Shown: positions 16,207-24,111 of the stretch, one piece after another
How positions within the stretch are numbered: position 1 is the first letter of the stretch
Layout: each line of letters opens with the position of its first letter
Origin: Methanobacteriota archaeon
GTDB taxonomy: Bacteria; Myxococcota; UBA727; JABDBI01
Assembly (NCBI GenBank): GCA_013288705.1
Contig: JABDBI010000011.1
Span: 2,445-52,619 of the forward strand
Direction: 5' to 3'
Length of the DNA: 50,175 nt
Program-made: the position numbers and the translations under genes
Notes under the pieces: model-generated
Told to the model about the DNA's origin: nothing
What the model saw: the letters and a program-made list of their open reading frames with translations, nothing else
Database searches by the model: none

Positions 16207-16775
16207 TACCGTTTCCCTGCAAGCACATCGTCAAAATAAGTGATCGCTTCCTTGCCATACCATTCTCGTGGACCGCTAAAGCGCGCCACAATTTTTTGCG
16301 ACGGAGAGATCAAAAAAGTCTCCGGATATTTTCCGACCCCAAAAGCACGGGAGGCTGCTTTCTCTTTATCCCAGGCGACATGAAACAATGGCTGTCTTTG
16401 CTTAAAAAACTGGCGGACCTGATTGTAGTCGTCATCGACACTGACAGTCACAACCGTAAGTCGGTCCTGAAAATGGCCACTGAGCTGCTCGAGTGACGGC
16501 ATTTCTTTTCTACAAGGTGGACACCAAGTCGCCCAAAAGTTAAGCAACACCCACTTGCCTGCAAACTGGCGCAAAGAAATTCCAGATAGATGAAAATCTG
16601 GTGCCGACACTGGCGCTACAGATGAGGCACCAATCAAGTTGTCGAGATAAAGACGTCGATAGGTTAAACGCTTGTTGATTTGGTACCCCAACACCCAAAC
16701 AACAAGCGCTGCAGCAAACCAGAAAAAGACCACTTTGGTCCAATGGGGAACAATAAAAACTTTTGCTGACTTCAT
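16203..16775 (-). CDS. TlpA/ResA-like membrane-anchored thioredoxin
   Basis: 190 residues. One N-terminal transmembrane segment (about 14-32) anchors a periplasmic thioredoxin domain with the redox motif WCPPC (near 84-88) in NFWATWCPPCRKEMPSL. The cis-Pro region reads KYPETFLISP. Such proteins reduce disulfides in apocytochrome c or other exported proteins. The ATG at 16775 is preceded in frame by a TTG, and the ribosome site is weak. It follows the sugar-kinase-like gene by 6 bases and ends in a stop codon shared, in opposite orientation, with namZ. No cytochrome c maturation genes are nearby, so its partner is unknown. Confidence 0.92.
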   Translation of the reverse strand: MKSAKVFIVPHWTKVVFFWFAAALVVWVLGYQINKRLTYRRLYLDNLIGASSVAPVSAPDFHLSGISLRQFAGKWVLLNFWATWCPPCRKEMPSLEQLSGHFQDRLTVVTVSVDDDYNQVRQFFKQRQPLFHVAWDKEKAASRAFGVGKYPETFLISPSQKIVARFSGPREWYGKEAITYFDDVLAGKRY

Positions 16776-16781
16776 CAAAAT

Positions 16782-17831
16782 TTAGAATCCAAACGTATTT
16801 TTAACTGCAAGGCACAAATTCTCTCTCTTATTTTGCACATCCAGAAAGAGCTGCCATTGTCCTTTGGCACGCATAAGATTGTGCATACCACGCGACGAAA
16901 AGCGAGCCGGGTCAAAGGCGAAATAGGATTCTTCCAAGGCATCTCGCAAAAAACGCGAAGTCAGCTCGAGAACAATGGTCTCTATGCCAGGCACGATGGC
17001 CTCTCTTTCACCCTTAGACCAAAGTTGCCCAGCATGGGTTTTGTAGCCATTTAACGCGCCAACAAAAAGATCTTCGCGGAATTCGATTTGCGTTGCGTCT
17101 TCCGGCGCTGGGTTGCACCAAGAGCGAAAGGCATCACCCATTTCTATGGGCCAGGGCAAATATCCGAGCGTATCAAGGTCGATTAAGCATAATGCTTGCA
17201 TACTTCGATCAAATAACACGTTGCTGATCTTCAAATCGCCATGGCTATGCCGGGCAGGCAAAAGCCACAAGTTAGAAAGTCTTCCTGCATAATTCAGCAG
17301 CTCTTTCGCAATCGGCTCTACTTCTTCATAAAGAGGATGTTGACGATGTGTTTCAAGAGCCTTCATGAGGAGCGTCAAGTGATGCTTCGTATCATGCGCC
17401 TGCGGGCGAGAAAAATGGTACTTGTGCTGAAAGTCGCTCAATGCTTCGTGAAAGCGACCAACCAGCGCACCTGCTTCAAAGGCCATTTGCTGAGATGCAA
17501 TGAACGGGTAAGTTTGGCCATCGATATAAGTTTGCAAGCGCCAACAAGAATTGCCCACCATGGCGAAATGCCGCCCTTCATCAGACGCAACTAGCTGCGG
17601 GGTCAACATACCTTTCGACACAAGATGCGTGGTCATGGCAGCGATGTCCTCATGCACCCGAGGCGCAAATATCGCGTTCAGGTGCTGAAGGACATAGTTC
17701 TCTTGAGATGTGCGGACGATGAAGGTCCGGTTCAGCAGCCCCACTGGAATGCGTTCAATCTCACCGCCAGTTAACACGCTCCAGTGTCGCGCTGCTTTTT
17801 TCGCTTCTTCCAATTCATGTGGATTGCTCAT
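16782..17831 (-). CDS. APH-family kinase, N-acetylhexosamine 1-kinase (NahK)-like
   Basis: 349 residues. The kinase loop HGDLKISNVLFD (near 197) and metal-binding IDLDT (near 217) are both intact. They are followed by EMGDAFRSWCNPAPED, a pattern seen in NahK-type anomeric sugar kinases. The N-terminal GLLNRTFIVRT and NYVLQHLNAIF also resemble that group rather than antibiotic kinases. It likely phosphorylates an amino sugar at C1. The ATG at 17831 is chosen; a TTG at 17849 would overlap the ald stop. Neither has a clear ribosome site. Placement next to namZ and ald suggests use of cell-wall sugars. The substrate is inferred. Confidence 0.78.
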   Translation of the reverse strand: MSNPHELEEAKKAARHWSVLTGGEIERIPVGLLNRTFIVRTSQENYVLQHLNAIFAPRVHEDIAAMTTHLVSKGMLTPQLVASDEGRHFAMVGNSCWRLQTYIDGQTYPFIASQQMAFEAGALVGRFHEALSDFQHKYHFSRPQAHDTKHHLTLLMKALETHRQHPLYEEVEPIAKELLNYAGRLSNLWLLPARHSHGDLKISNVLFDRSMQALCLIDLDTLGYLPWPIEMGDAFRSWCNPAPEDATQIEFREDLFVGALNGYKTHAGQLWSKGEREAIVPGIETIVLELTSRFLRDALEESYFAFDPARFSSRGMHNLMRAKGQWQLFLDVQNKRENLCLAVKNTFGF

Positions 17832-17845
17832 GGGACGTGAGCGTA

Positions 17846-18955
17846 TCAAAAAAGTTTCTTTTGTTCCACATAGGGCACCTGGTTAGCGTTCGCCACTGCC
17901 TGATAGGTGACATATCCTTGGAAGGTATTGAGACCGTGCGACAATGCCGTATTCGCTCGACACGCGCCCTCCACACCCATGTCTGCAAGCAAACGCATGT
18001 AAGGCAGCGTGGCGTGGGCCAAGGCAAATGTGCTGGTGCGTGCAACTGCACCGGGCATGTTCGTGACGCCGTAATGCACCACGCCATCGACGGTAAAAAT
18101 AGGATCATCATGGGTGGTGGGCCGCATGGTTTCTACACATCCGCCTTGATCCACAGCCACATCAACAATGGCTGATCCCTCACTCATGCGCGCGACGTGC
18201 TCGCGCTTCACCAGCTTGGGCGCACGTGCGCCAGCGATCAAGACCGCCCCAATTACGAGATCTGCTTCTGCCACAGAGCACTCAACGTTATGCGGCGTTG
18301 AGTATAGTGTTTGTATGCGACCAGAAAAAATATCATCGAGATATTCTAGCCGCTCTAAATTGCTGTCTAGCAACGTAACCTCAGCGCCAGCTCCAACTGC
18401 CATCTTGGCCGCATTGGTTCCCACCACCCCGCCCCCAATGATACTTACTTTCGCCCTGGGCACACCGGTGACCCCGCCAAGCAGCATCCCCTTACCGCCC
18501 TGCTGCTTTTCCAAACACCAGGCGCCTACCTGAATTGACATTCTGCCTGCCACTTCGCTCGACGGCTTAAGCAATGGCAAGGTGTTTCCAACCTGAATTG
18601 TTTCGTATGCGACGCCAGACACTTTTCGATCCAGCAAAACTTTAGTAAGACTTGGTTCTGCAGCTAGGTGCAAAAAAGTGAAGAGAATTTGCCTTTCCCG
18701 CATGCGCACAAATTCTGGCTCGGTAGGCTCTTTCACCTTGACGACCATATCAGCCCGGTTCCAGATCTCTGCAGCGGTATCGACGAGAATCGCACCAGCC
18801 TCTAGGTATTCCTCGTCTGAAATACCCGCGCCCTTGCCTGCGCCTCTTTCGATCAAAACCTGATGGCCAGATGCGTTGAGGGCCTTGGCTGAGCCCGGGA
18901 CAATACCAACACGATGCTCTTTGACTTTAATTTCTTTTGGGCAACCAACAATCAT
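17846..18955 (-). CDS. ald: Alanine dehydrogenase
   Basis: Interconverts L-alanine and pyruvate/ammonia with NAD. 369 residues from the ATG at 18955, which has GGAGG 7 bases upstream. Motifs are [17 protein letters not shown] at the start, KVKEPTEPE (substrate Lys), the Rossmann loop [27 protein letters not shown] and [17 protein letters not shown]. The length and all signatures are typical of the homohexameric enzyme. It is the first gene of a minus-strand run with the kinase and tlpA-like genes. A strong hairpin at 19005-19030 separates it from the upstream gene, so it needs its own promoter in 18956-19003. Confidence 0.97.
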   Translation of the reverse strand: MIVGCPKEIKVKEHRVGIVPGSAKALNASGHQVLIERGAGKGAGISDEEYLEAGAILVDTAAEIWNRADMVVKVKEPTEPEFVRMRERQILFTFLHLAAEPSLTKVLLDRKVSGVAYETIQVGNTLPLLKPSSEVAGRMSIQVGAWCLEKQQGGKGMLLGGVTGVPRAKVSIIGGGVVGTNAAKMAVGAGAEVTLLDSNLERLEYLDDIFSGRIQTLYSTPHNVECSVAEADLVIGAVLIAGARAPKLVKREHVARMSEGSAIVDVAVDQGGCVETMRPTTHDDPIFTVDGVVHYGVTNMPGAVARTSTFALAHATLPYMRLLADMGVEGACRANTALSHGLNTFQGYVTYQAVANANQVPYVEQKKLF

Positions 18956-19004
18956 CGCAAGTCCTCCGAAGAGGTATAGCGCGGAGCCGGTGGTTTTGAT
19001 CAAA

Positions 19005-19036
19005 AACGCACGCGAGTAATCGCGTGCGTTCTTTTT
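19005..19036 (-). terminator. Intrinsic terminator after the 127-residue gene
   Basis: AACGCACGCGA (19005-19015) and TCGCGTGCGTT (19020-19030) form a perfect 11-bp stem with a GTAA loop. It is flanked by an A-run on one side and a T-run on the other, so it can work on both strands. It lies immediately after the stop codon of the gene at 19036-19419. Confidence 0.92.
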
Positions 19037-19419
19037 CAGACCTTTCGCACAACAATGCGATCTTTCTCAAAGCGAACGGAAACCACTTCGCCTTTATTCA
19101 CCATCAGCGCACTCAAGGGCAGCCTTAAAAAGGGGCCGCTGGTCTTGATCTGCTGTGCGCGATAGACACGCTCTTGGCCAGCCTGCGGGGCAGCTCGCCC
19201 ACGCACACCAACACCGAGATTCTCCTGAATCCATTTCTCGAGCGTAGAAACCTCCCGGCCGCCTGTACGCAGATGCGACAGCGCGCGACGAATGGTTGCT
19301 GTAGAGGCCTTGCCATCTTTATGCAGCCTCTCTACTGAGTTCACGCCATTCATTAGATAAGCTATCTGCACATCCTTAAATGACAGTGTAGACCGCCTGC
19401 GCCTTAATTCACCTGGCAT
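19036..19419 (-). CDS. Small protein with an AbrB-like C-terminal segment, possible regulator
   Basis: 127 residues, basic. The C-terminal ~35 residues ([33 protein letters not shown] region) show the alternating pattern of AbrB/MazE swapped-hairpin DNA-binding domains. The N-terminal half ([37 protein letters not shown]) is helical and could contain a second DNA- or RNA-binding unit. I do not recognise the family by name. It stands alone, divergent from yacG, with a strong terminator directly after it. No toxin partner is adjacent, so an antitoxin role is unlikely. Coding status is well supported by the terminator and amino-acid composition. Confidence 0.65.
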   Translation of the reverse strand: MPGELRRRRSTLSFKDVQIAYLMNGVNSVERLHKDGKASTATIRRALSHLRTGGREVSTLEKWIQENLGVGVRGRAAPQAGQERVYRAQQIKTSGPFLRLPLSALMVNKGEVVSVRFEKDRIVVRKV

Positions 19420-19548
19420 GCTTTAACTCCTCTTGGTAGCAATCGCGTCAAGTGTCCTCAACACGTCCGCATACAAAGACAGATTTCTTTTTACTTTTCA
19501 AGACCTAAGTGACCGACCAAATTTTCAGCAAAACGGGTCTTTAAAATA

Positions 19549-19575
19549 TTGGAAAAGTCGGGCACACTTTAGAAT
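19549..19575 (+). promoter_or_regulatory. Candidate promoter of yacG-erpA
   Basis: TTGGAA (19549-19554) and TAGAAT (19570-19575) are 15 bases apart. The expected start, about 19582, would leave only about four bases before the yacG ATG, which has no ribosome site. The -10 matches 5 of 6; the spacer is short. Confidence 0.33.
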
Positions 19576-19585
19576 TGGACATCTT

Positions 19586-19774
19586 ATGACAAAAGAAAAA
19601 CGCTGCCCAACATGTGGAAAACCTGTAGAGAAGGCGTTTTCGCCCTTTTGCTCTAAGCGTTGCCAAATGGTTGATCTTGGGAGCTGGTTAACTGATCGAT
19701 ATCGTATCCCGTCAACGCCAGAAGACGACGATTCCGAAAATATTAAAGAGGACAAAGATGATGACTCAAACTGA
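19586..19774 (+). CDS. yacG: YacG-type zinc-binding DNA gyrase inhibitor
   Basis: 62-residue protein of the DUF329 family; E. coli YacG binds GyrB and blocks DNA binding. The C4 zinc site reads CPTCGK and FCSKRC, followed by the conserved MVDLGSWL and RYRIP. The tail is acidic. The ATG at 19586 is chosen because it lies directly before the Cys motif; a longer in-frame ORF from 19433 has no family support. There is no clear ribosome site, consistent with a very short leader. It overlaps the next gene by 17 bases. Confidence 0.93.
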   Translation: MTKEKRCPTCGKPVEKAFSPFCSKRCQMVDLGSWLTDRYRIPSTPEDDDSENIKEDKDDDSN

Positions 19775-20105
19775 CTTCCCCATCCACCTAACAGAAAAGG
19801 CCATTGAAATGGCTCTTCTCGCCCTCGAAGAAACAAAGGGGGAGGATGGCAGCCACCTGCGCATCAGCATACGCGGCGGAGGATGTGCTGGCTTTAAATA
19901 CGCACTCAACTTTGTAAACGATATCGACGACGACGACATCATCGCCAACAAAAACGGCCTATCCGTCGTGACCGATATTTTCAGCGCAACGCATCTCGGC
20001 GGTTCGACCGTCAACTATATTGAGTCGCTGCAAGAAGCTGGGTTTAAATTTGAAAACCCAAATGCACGCAGAACCTGCGGATGTGGCTCGAGCTTCTCCG
20101 CATAG
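19758..20105 (+). CDS. erpA: A-type iron-sulfur carrier protein (ErpA/IscA family)
   Basis: 115 residues. A-type carriers receive Fe-S clusters and pass them to target apoproteins. The three conserved cysteines are present: one in [11 protein letters not shown] and two in the C-terminal TCGCGSSFS. The N-terminal ITLTEKA-like segment reads [12 protein letters not shown]. There are two adjacent ATG codons at 19758 and 19761, with AGAGGA about 8 bases upstream. ErpA and IscA are hard to separate from sequence. The Asp-rich central region and lone position outside an isc cluster favour ErpA. It is translationally coupled to yacG and ends 17 bases from convergent rpsI. Confidence 0.88.
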   Translation: MMTQTDFPIHLTEKAIEMALLALEETKGEDGSHLRISIRGGGCAGFKYALNFVNDIDDDDIIANKNGLSVVTDIFSATHLGGSTVNYIESLQEAGFKFENPNARRTCGCGSSFSA

Positions 20106-20122
20106 GCCCCCCCTGCGAAATA

Positions 20123-20518
20123 CTATCGCTTCGAGTACTGGTAGCGTTTTCTGGCGCCTGAGCGACCGTACTTCTTACGCTCGACCATACGTGCATCGCG
20201 CGTGAGGAAGCCACCTTTCTTCAATGGTCCACGTAACATGCCTTCGTCGTGCTCAAGCAACGCACGGGAAATCCCGTGGCGAATCGCGCCGGCTTGGCCG
20301 GAAAGGCCTCCACCACTGACAGTGCAAACCACGTCGAATTGATCGATGGTTTCAGATGCCTCAAACGGTTGCTTCAGCACCATCTGCAAGACTTTGCGGC
20401 CAAAATAAGAATCAATGGAACGCCCATTGATCGTCATCACGCCACTACCAGGCTTCAACCAAACACGCGCCGTTGCAACTTTCCGACGACCGGTGGCATA
20501 AAATTGAACTTTTGACAT
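20123..20518 (-). CDS. rpsI: 30S ribosomal protein S9
   Basis: 131 residues of the universal S9 family. It starts with [21 protein letters not shown], carries [10 protein letters not shown] and [19 protein letters not shown] in the middle, and ends with [19 protein letters not shown], the basic tail that reaches the P-site tRNA. It follows rplM by 15 bases, the conserved rplM-rpsI operon. The 3' end faces erpA with 17 bases between the stops and no terminator hairpin. Confidence 0.98.
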   Translation of the reverse strand: MSKVQFYATGRRKVATARVWLKPGSGVMTINGRSIDSYFGRKVLQMVLKQPFEASETIDQFDVVCTVSGGGLSGQAGAIRHGISRALLEHDEGMLRGPLKKGGFLTRDARMVERKKYGRSGARKRYQYSKR

Positions 20519-20533
20519 AAATCGAAACCCCTT

Positions 20534-20965
20534 CTATTTCACTTGAAGCGCTTTTGGCTGCTGTGCTTGATGTGGATGTGATGCGCCTGCGTAGACTCTT
20601 AATTTCGTCAACATTTGTCTTCCTAGCGGGCCTTTGGGCAACATCCCTTTCACCGCATAAAAAACAATCCGTTCTGGATGTTCCTTGCGTTGATCTTGGG
20701 CAGCCACCGCACGCTCACCGCCTGGAAAGCCGGTATAGTGCCAATAGAGTTTATCGGATTCTTTCTTACCTGTGAGTCTTGCTTTTTCTGCGTTGATTAC
20801 AACGACAAAATCGCCAGTATCAAGGTGCGGTGTAAAAATGGGCTTGTGTTTACCGCGAAGATAGGATGCAACCTGGCTGGCCAATCGACCAACAACTGCA
20901 TCGGAGGCATCGACCACATGCCACTCTCGCGTAATCATACTTGCTTTGGTACTCGGCGTTCTCAT
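20534..20965 (-). CDS. rplM: 50S ribosomal protein L13
   Basis: 143 residues of the universal L13 family, with REWHVVDASDAVVGRLASQVASYLRGKHKP, the KLYWHYTGFPGG segment and the YAVKGMLPKGPLGRQMLTKLRVYAGASHPH motif. GGGAG lies 6-7 bases before the ATG. First gene of the rplM-rpsI operon. The 5' leader contains two perfect hairpins (20984-21000 and 21013-21029), which may be regulatory. Confidence 0.98.
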   Translation of the reverse strand: MRTPSTKASMITREWHVVDASDAVVGRLASQVASYLRGKHKPIFTPHLDTGDFVVVINAEKARLTGKKESDKLYWHYTGFPGGERAVAAQDQRKEHPERIVFYAVKGMLPKGPLGRQMLTKLRVYAGASHPHQAQQPKALQVK

Positions 20966-20983
20966 GCACGCTCCCTATGACCT

Positions 20984-21029
20984 TGTGTCATCGTGACACA
21001 CCCGGAGAAACGCATTGCCTAGGGCAATG
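20984..21029 (-). promoter_or_regulatory. Two hairpins in the leader of rplM-rpsI
   Basis: On the minus strand CATTGCC-CTA-GGCAATG (21013-21029) is followed by TGTGTCA-CGA-TGACACA (20984-21000). Both have perfect 7-bp stems with three-base loops, and the second ends about 19 bases before the L13 ATG. A TAAAAT-like -10 lies upstream near 21046-21051. The position suggests autoregulation by L13 or S9, but no known leader motif was recognised. Confidence 0.45.
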
Positions 21030-21094
21030 GATTTCCTCTGTTAATTTTATAAAAACCTTGCGACTGTCATCCATGCCGCTTTTGCTGGCGCCTG

Positions 21095-22267
21095 TCAACC
21101 ACTGCGCGTCAGATCACACGAAAGAACTTCCCTGGCAACCGCATCTGCAAATCTCGCACCAAGGGGAGTTAAGTGAATGCGGCTTCCCCTCTCCTCGATC
21201 CATCCTAATTCTTTCATTTGCGATAGAATACCAGTTAAGCCTTTAACTGGACCTACTTGATGCCGCAAGTGCAAGGCACTGAGATCAATACCTGCAGCCA
21301 TGTCCCGAATGCCAAATGCGAGAGCCTCTAAAAATGCCTGCTCCGGCAAAAGCGTTTCTTCTTCCGTCTGCAACGACGCAGGTTTTTTTGCCCAAGCAGC
21401 GTAATCGGGCCGGTTATGTCTTCTCACCACTGATCCATCTTGGCAAAGACGCATGGAATGCGCACCGGGCCCGAGACCAAGATAGCTTCCCTTCGCCCAA
21501 TACAGCCGATTGTGCCGACTTTCTTCGCCAACTTTGGCGTAGCTAGAAATCTCATATTGGCCATACCCGGCTTCTTGCATCTCATGCTGCACCCATTCGA
21601 AGGCATCTGCCTGATCATCCTCACTAGGAGCTTGGCGCTTCCCTTGGTCGATAAGGCCAACGAGTGGGGTAGTTGCTTCAACGGTGAGCAGATACACGCT
21701 GATGTGGCCAACCAAGCCAGATAACCACTGAATTTGCTCGCCAATCTGCGGTCGTTTTTCGCCCGGCACTCCCACGATTAAATCGACGGAGAGCTTCTCA
21801 AATCCTGCTGCCCGCGCATCAAGAATGACCTTTCGAGCATCTTCGCTGCTGTGCTTGCGGCCAAGCCAGCGCAAAGTTTCCGCCTCGAAACTCTGAATGC
21901 CTAGGCTTAACCGATTGACGCCAGATGCTCGCAATGCGTGCAGCATTTCGCTTGATAAATCCTCCGGGTTGGCCTCCAACGTAATTTCTGCCTGGGCTGC
22001 TAACCGCCCCGAAACCCTAAGTTGAGAGATTACCGCTGCGATCTCTTTCGCATCGAGCAAACTTGGCGTGCCGCCACCAAAATAGAGTGTTTGGGCTGGC
22101 ATGCTTGGCCACATTGATTGTCTGGCTACCCATTCCTGAAGAAGAAGTTGGCCATACCCGGCCTGGGCCTTGCCGATTTCAAAATAGAAATCGCAATAAG
22201 GGCAACGCCGCCTACACCACGGCACGTGTACATAAATTCCCCAGGGTTCTGCTATACAAGTCTGCAA
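21095..22267 (-). CDS. hemW: HemW-like radical SAM heme chaperone
   Basis: 390 residues. The radical-SAM cluster motif CRRRCPYC (Cys18, Cys22, Cys25) follows GIYVHVPWC. Further HemW/HemN motifs are LYFGGGTPSLL, TLEANPEDLS, RLSLGIQSFE, DLIVGVPGE, YEISSYAK and GLGPGAHS. The C-terminal HemN domain is present. Proteins of this length with CxxxCxxC near the start are HemW (heme insertion) rather than true coproporphyrinogen dehydrogenase. The start lies 15 bases inside the end of the upstream isochorismatase-like gene, suggesting coupling. Confidence 0.93.
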   Translation of the reverse strand: MQTCIAEPWGIYVHVPWCRRRCPYCDFYFEIGKAQAGYGQLLLQEWVARQSMWPSMPAQTLYFGGGTPSLLDAKEIAAVISQLRVSGRLAAQAEITLEANPEDLSSEMLHALRASGVNRLSLGIQSFEAETLRWLGRKHSSEDARKVILDARAAGFEKLSVDLIVGVPGEKRPQIGEQIQWLSGLVGHISVYLLTVEATTPLVGLIDQGKRQAPSEDDQADAFEWVQHEMQEAGYGQYEISSYAKVGEESRHNRLYWAKGSYLGLGPGAHSMRLCQDGSVVRRHNRPDYAAWAKKPASLQTEEETLLPEQAFLEALAFGIRDMAAGIDLSALHLRHQVGPVKGLTGILSQMKELGWIEERGSRIHLTPLGARFADAVAREVLSCDLTRSG

Positions 22268-22779
22268 TTTTTAACCCACAAAAGCCAAGACTGGCGAATT
22301 TGATGCAATGCCCAATCATGGTCACTCCTGTCTGCGGCACAAACACAAGTCTCTGGAACAGCAACCTCATAACCCATGGAAAGTGCATCGGCAGCGCTTA
22401 GCAAAATACCGGTATTGGTTGAAACTCCCACCAAAACGATGCTCTGTACTTCCCTCTTCTTGAGGTAGGCTTGAAGCTCGGTGCCAAAAAAAACACTGGG
22501 AGCACGCTTTGTTACCACAAGCTCACCTGGACGAGGCGTCAGCTGTGGAACAATGGCGGCACCTTTTGTACCGGCGCGTGCGTAATTAGCAGTACTCGGA
22601 AGCTCTGTGCAACCAAATACCACGGCGCGCCCGCGTTCGCGAAAATACTGGAGTTCCCCCAAAATCAATGGCAGAAGCGCCCCGGCGCCAGGCACAGCCG
22701 CAGCTCCCCTGTGATCGACAAAATCCACAAGCATGTCTACCACAATAATGGCCCTATCTGTCGCATTTTGACCTTCCAT
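22252..22779 (-). CDS. Isochorismatase-fold hydrolase with Gly in place of the catalytic Cys
   Basis: 175 residues of the isochorismatase-like (cysteine hydrolase) superfamily. Asp15 (IIVVDMLVDF) and Lys91 (VTKRAPSVFFGT) of the usual triad are present. The nucleophile position, normally Cys in (V/I)CV, is Gly124 in VGVSTNTGILLSA. In nicotinamidases and other amidases that Cys is essential; in isochorismatases such as EntB and PhzD the aligned residue is Gly and the reaction needs no thiol. So this is probably not an amidase. The substrate is unknown, as no chorismate genes are near. It overlaps hemW by 16 bases and diverges from the sigma-factor gene. Confidence 0.82.
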   Translation of the reverse strand: MEGQNATDRAIIVVDMLVDFVDHRGAAAVPGAGALLPLILGELQYFRERGRAVVFGCTELPSTANYARAGTKGAAIVPQLTPRPGELVVTKRAPSVFFGTELQAYLKKREVQSIVLVGVSTNTGILLSAADALSMGYEVAVPETCVCAADRSDHDWALHQIRQSWLLWVKNCRLV

Positions 22780-22824
22780 CGTTCCCTCTCACCCAGAATG
22801 TCAGCCAAGTAGAAAAATATACAA

Positions 22825-22866
22825 TTGTGCGCTAAAATAAGAAGGGTATTATAAGTATTAAATACC
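22825..22866 (+). promoter_or_regulatory. Candidate promoter with an overlapping inverted repeat upstream of the sigma gene
   Basis: TTGTGC (22825-22830), a 16-base spacer and TATTAT (22847-22852) form a promoter-like pair. An inverted repeat GGTATT (22845-22850) / AATACC (22861-22866) covers the -10 and expected start site, as an operator would. This sits in the AT-rich gap between the divergent isochorismatase-like and sigma genes. Confidence 0.38.
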
Positions 22867-22926
22867 GATTCGGTGGCTCCTGCGCGTTTTTCTCAAAATT
22901 GATGCAGACAGTCAAATGGGGGCGAA

Positions 22927-23817
22927 ATGGTGGTGGTAAAGCAAAAGGGCGTGGCTACGTTTGGCAAAAGGAAACCAGGGCCACCGGCGCTAGACGCCAT
23001 GCCAGAACCTGAAAAAGATTTGTCTGATGCTGCCAAGCTCTTGCAGCTCATTGAAGGAGGTTCGCTCAAATCGAGCCCTTCAGAAGGGACATCAGAAAGG
23101 CTTATCACCGTCTTTGGCCAGCGCGCTTCTCGGCTGTCAGCAAAAGAGGAGGCGGCACTTGCACGTCGAGTGCAGCAATTTGGGGATATCGATGCACGTA
23201 ACGCGCTTGTGGTTTCCAATATTGGCTTGGTACACCTCATCGCAAACCAATTTTTTCGGCCACCTCTTCGGTATGAAGACTTGTTGCAGGAAGGCACGCT
23301 TGGGCTCATTCGGGCCACCGAGACCTTTGAGCCAGATCGCAACATTCGCTTCTCCACATACAGTGTCTATTGGATACGCGCTAAAATTCAGCGCCACATC
23401 CAGCGCAACGAAAAAGAGGACATTCCAAATATCATTGGCGCGGACTTTAGCACAGATGACGGAGGCCGCATGCAAAAGCCGCGTGCGCGCAAGCTGAGCA
23501 CAGACCATATGTTCGATAATGATGACAACCGTTCTCTTGGTGACCTTTTGGCTACCGACATACATGATCCTGAGAGTGTTGCGTTGGCGCAGGAAAAGAA
23601 GAAAATGATCGCGGATATTTTGGAGGAAATCGTGCGAGAACTCGGCGACCCGCGCCTGCGTACGATCATTCAAATGCGTATGTTGGCAGATGAACCGGTG
23701 ACTCTCTCCGTGCTCGGTGAAAAGCTGCATTTGTCGCGAGAAGGAACAAGACTTCTTGAATCTAAAATGCTGCGACTAGCAAGACTGCGCTTACGCGAAT
23801 TTGGTAAACCAGTTTAA
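22927..23817 (+). CDS. Alternative sigma-70-family RNA polymerase sigma factor
   Basis: 296 residues. Region 2 spans about 90-165 (NALVVSNIGLVHLIANQFF, YEDLLQEGTLGLIRA, RFSTYSVYWIRAKIQRHI), with the usual core-binding and -10 recognition segments. Region 4 (about 235-290) has LSVLGEKLHLSREGTRLLESKML as the -35 helix-turn-helix. The first ~60 residues are low in conservation, and region 1.1 is absent. It resembles RpoH/RpoS-like group sigma factors (such as myxobacterial SigB/SigC) but lacks the RpoH-box wording. The GTG at 22927 has GGGGG 6 bases upstream. It abuts the convergent 97-residue gene with back-to-back stop codons. The regulon is unknown. Confidence 0.88.
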   Translation: MVVVKQKGVATFGKRKPGPPALDAMPEPEKDLSDAAKLLQLIEGGSLKSSPSEGTSERLITVFGQRASRLSAKEEAALARRVQQFGDIDARNALVVSNIGLVHLIANQFFRPPLRYEDLLQEGTLGLIRATETFEPDRNIRFSTYSVYWIRAKIQRHIQRNEKEDIPNIIGADFSTDDGGRMQKPRARKLSTDHMFDNDDNRSLGDLLATDIHDPESVALAQEKKKMIADILEEIVRELGDPRLRTIIQMRMLADEPVTLSVLGEKLHLSREGTRLLESKMLRLARLRLREFGKPV

Positions 23818-24111
23818 TTAAGCAGTCCTGATGCGTGCGCCTTGCACCCGCGTTAAGAGTCTCTCAAGCCGCATGATCGTATTGTCGGATTCTGGCGTCT
23901 GATCGCGCTCGCCCGATCGGGCATATTGCTGATAAAGCGTCGTCCACACAGTGTGAACTTCTCGCGCCCTCTCATCGCCCTGATTGCGCAAAAGATAATA
24001 GCAAGCTCCAATATCCAGCAAGGCGTTTTTTAAATCGTTGCTTTGGGCAAACCCCTCAGCTCGTAGCCGCAGGGCTTCTGCAAGCTTAATCTCGCCATCT
24101 CGTGAGGTCAT
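23818..24111 (-). CDS. Small helical protein of unknown function
   Basis: 97 residues, predicted all-helical, with a TPR-like look: AEALRLRAEGFAQSNDLKNALLDIGACYYLL. The start ATG overlaps the stop of the KH-protein gene as ATGA, so it is translated with it. No catalytic motif, signal peptide or membrane segment. It is the last gene of the gyrB-yidC run. It may assist the KH protein, but that is only positional inference. The stop directly abuts the stop of the sigma-factor gene on the other strand. Confidence 0.72.
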   Translation of the reverse strand: MTSRDGEIKLAEALRLRAEGFAQSNDLKNALLDIGACYYLLRNQGDERAREVHTVWTTLYQQYARSGERDQTPESDNTIMRLERLLTRVQGARIRTA

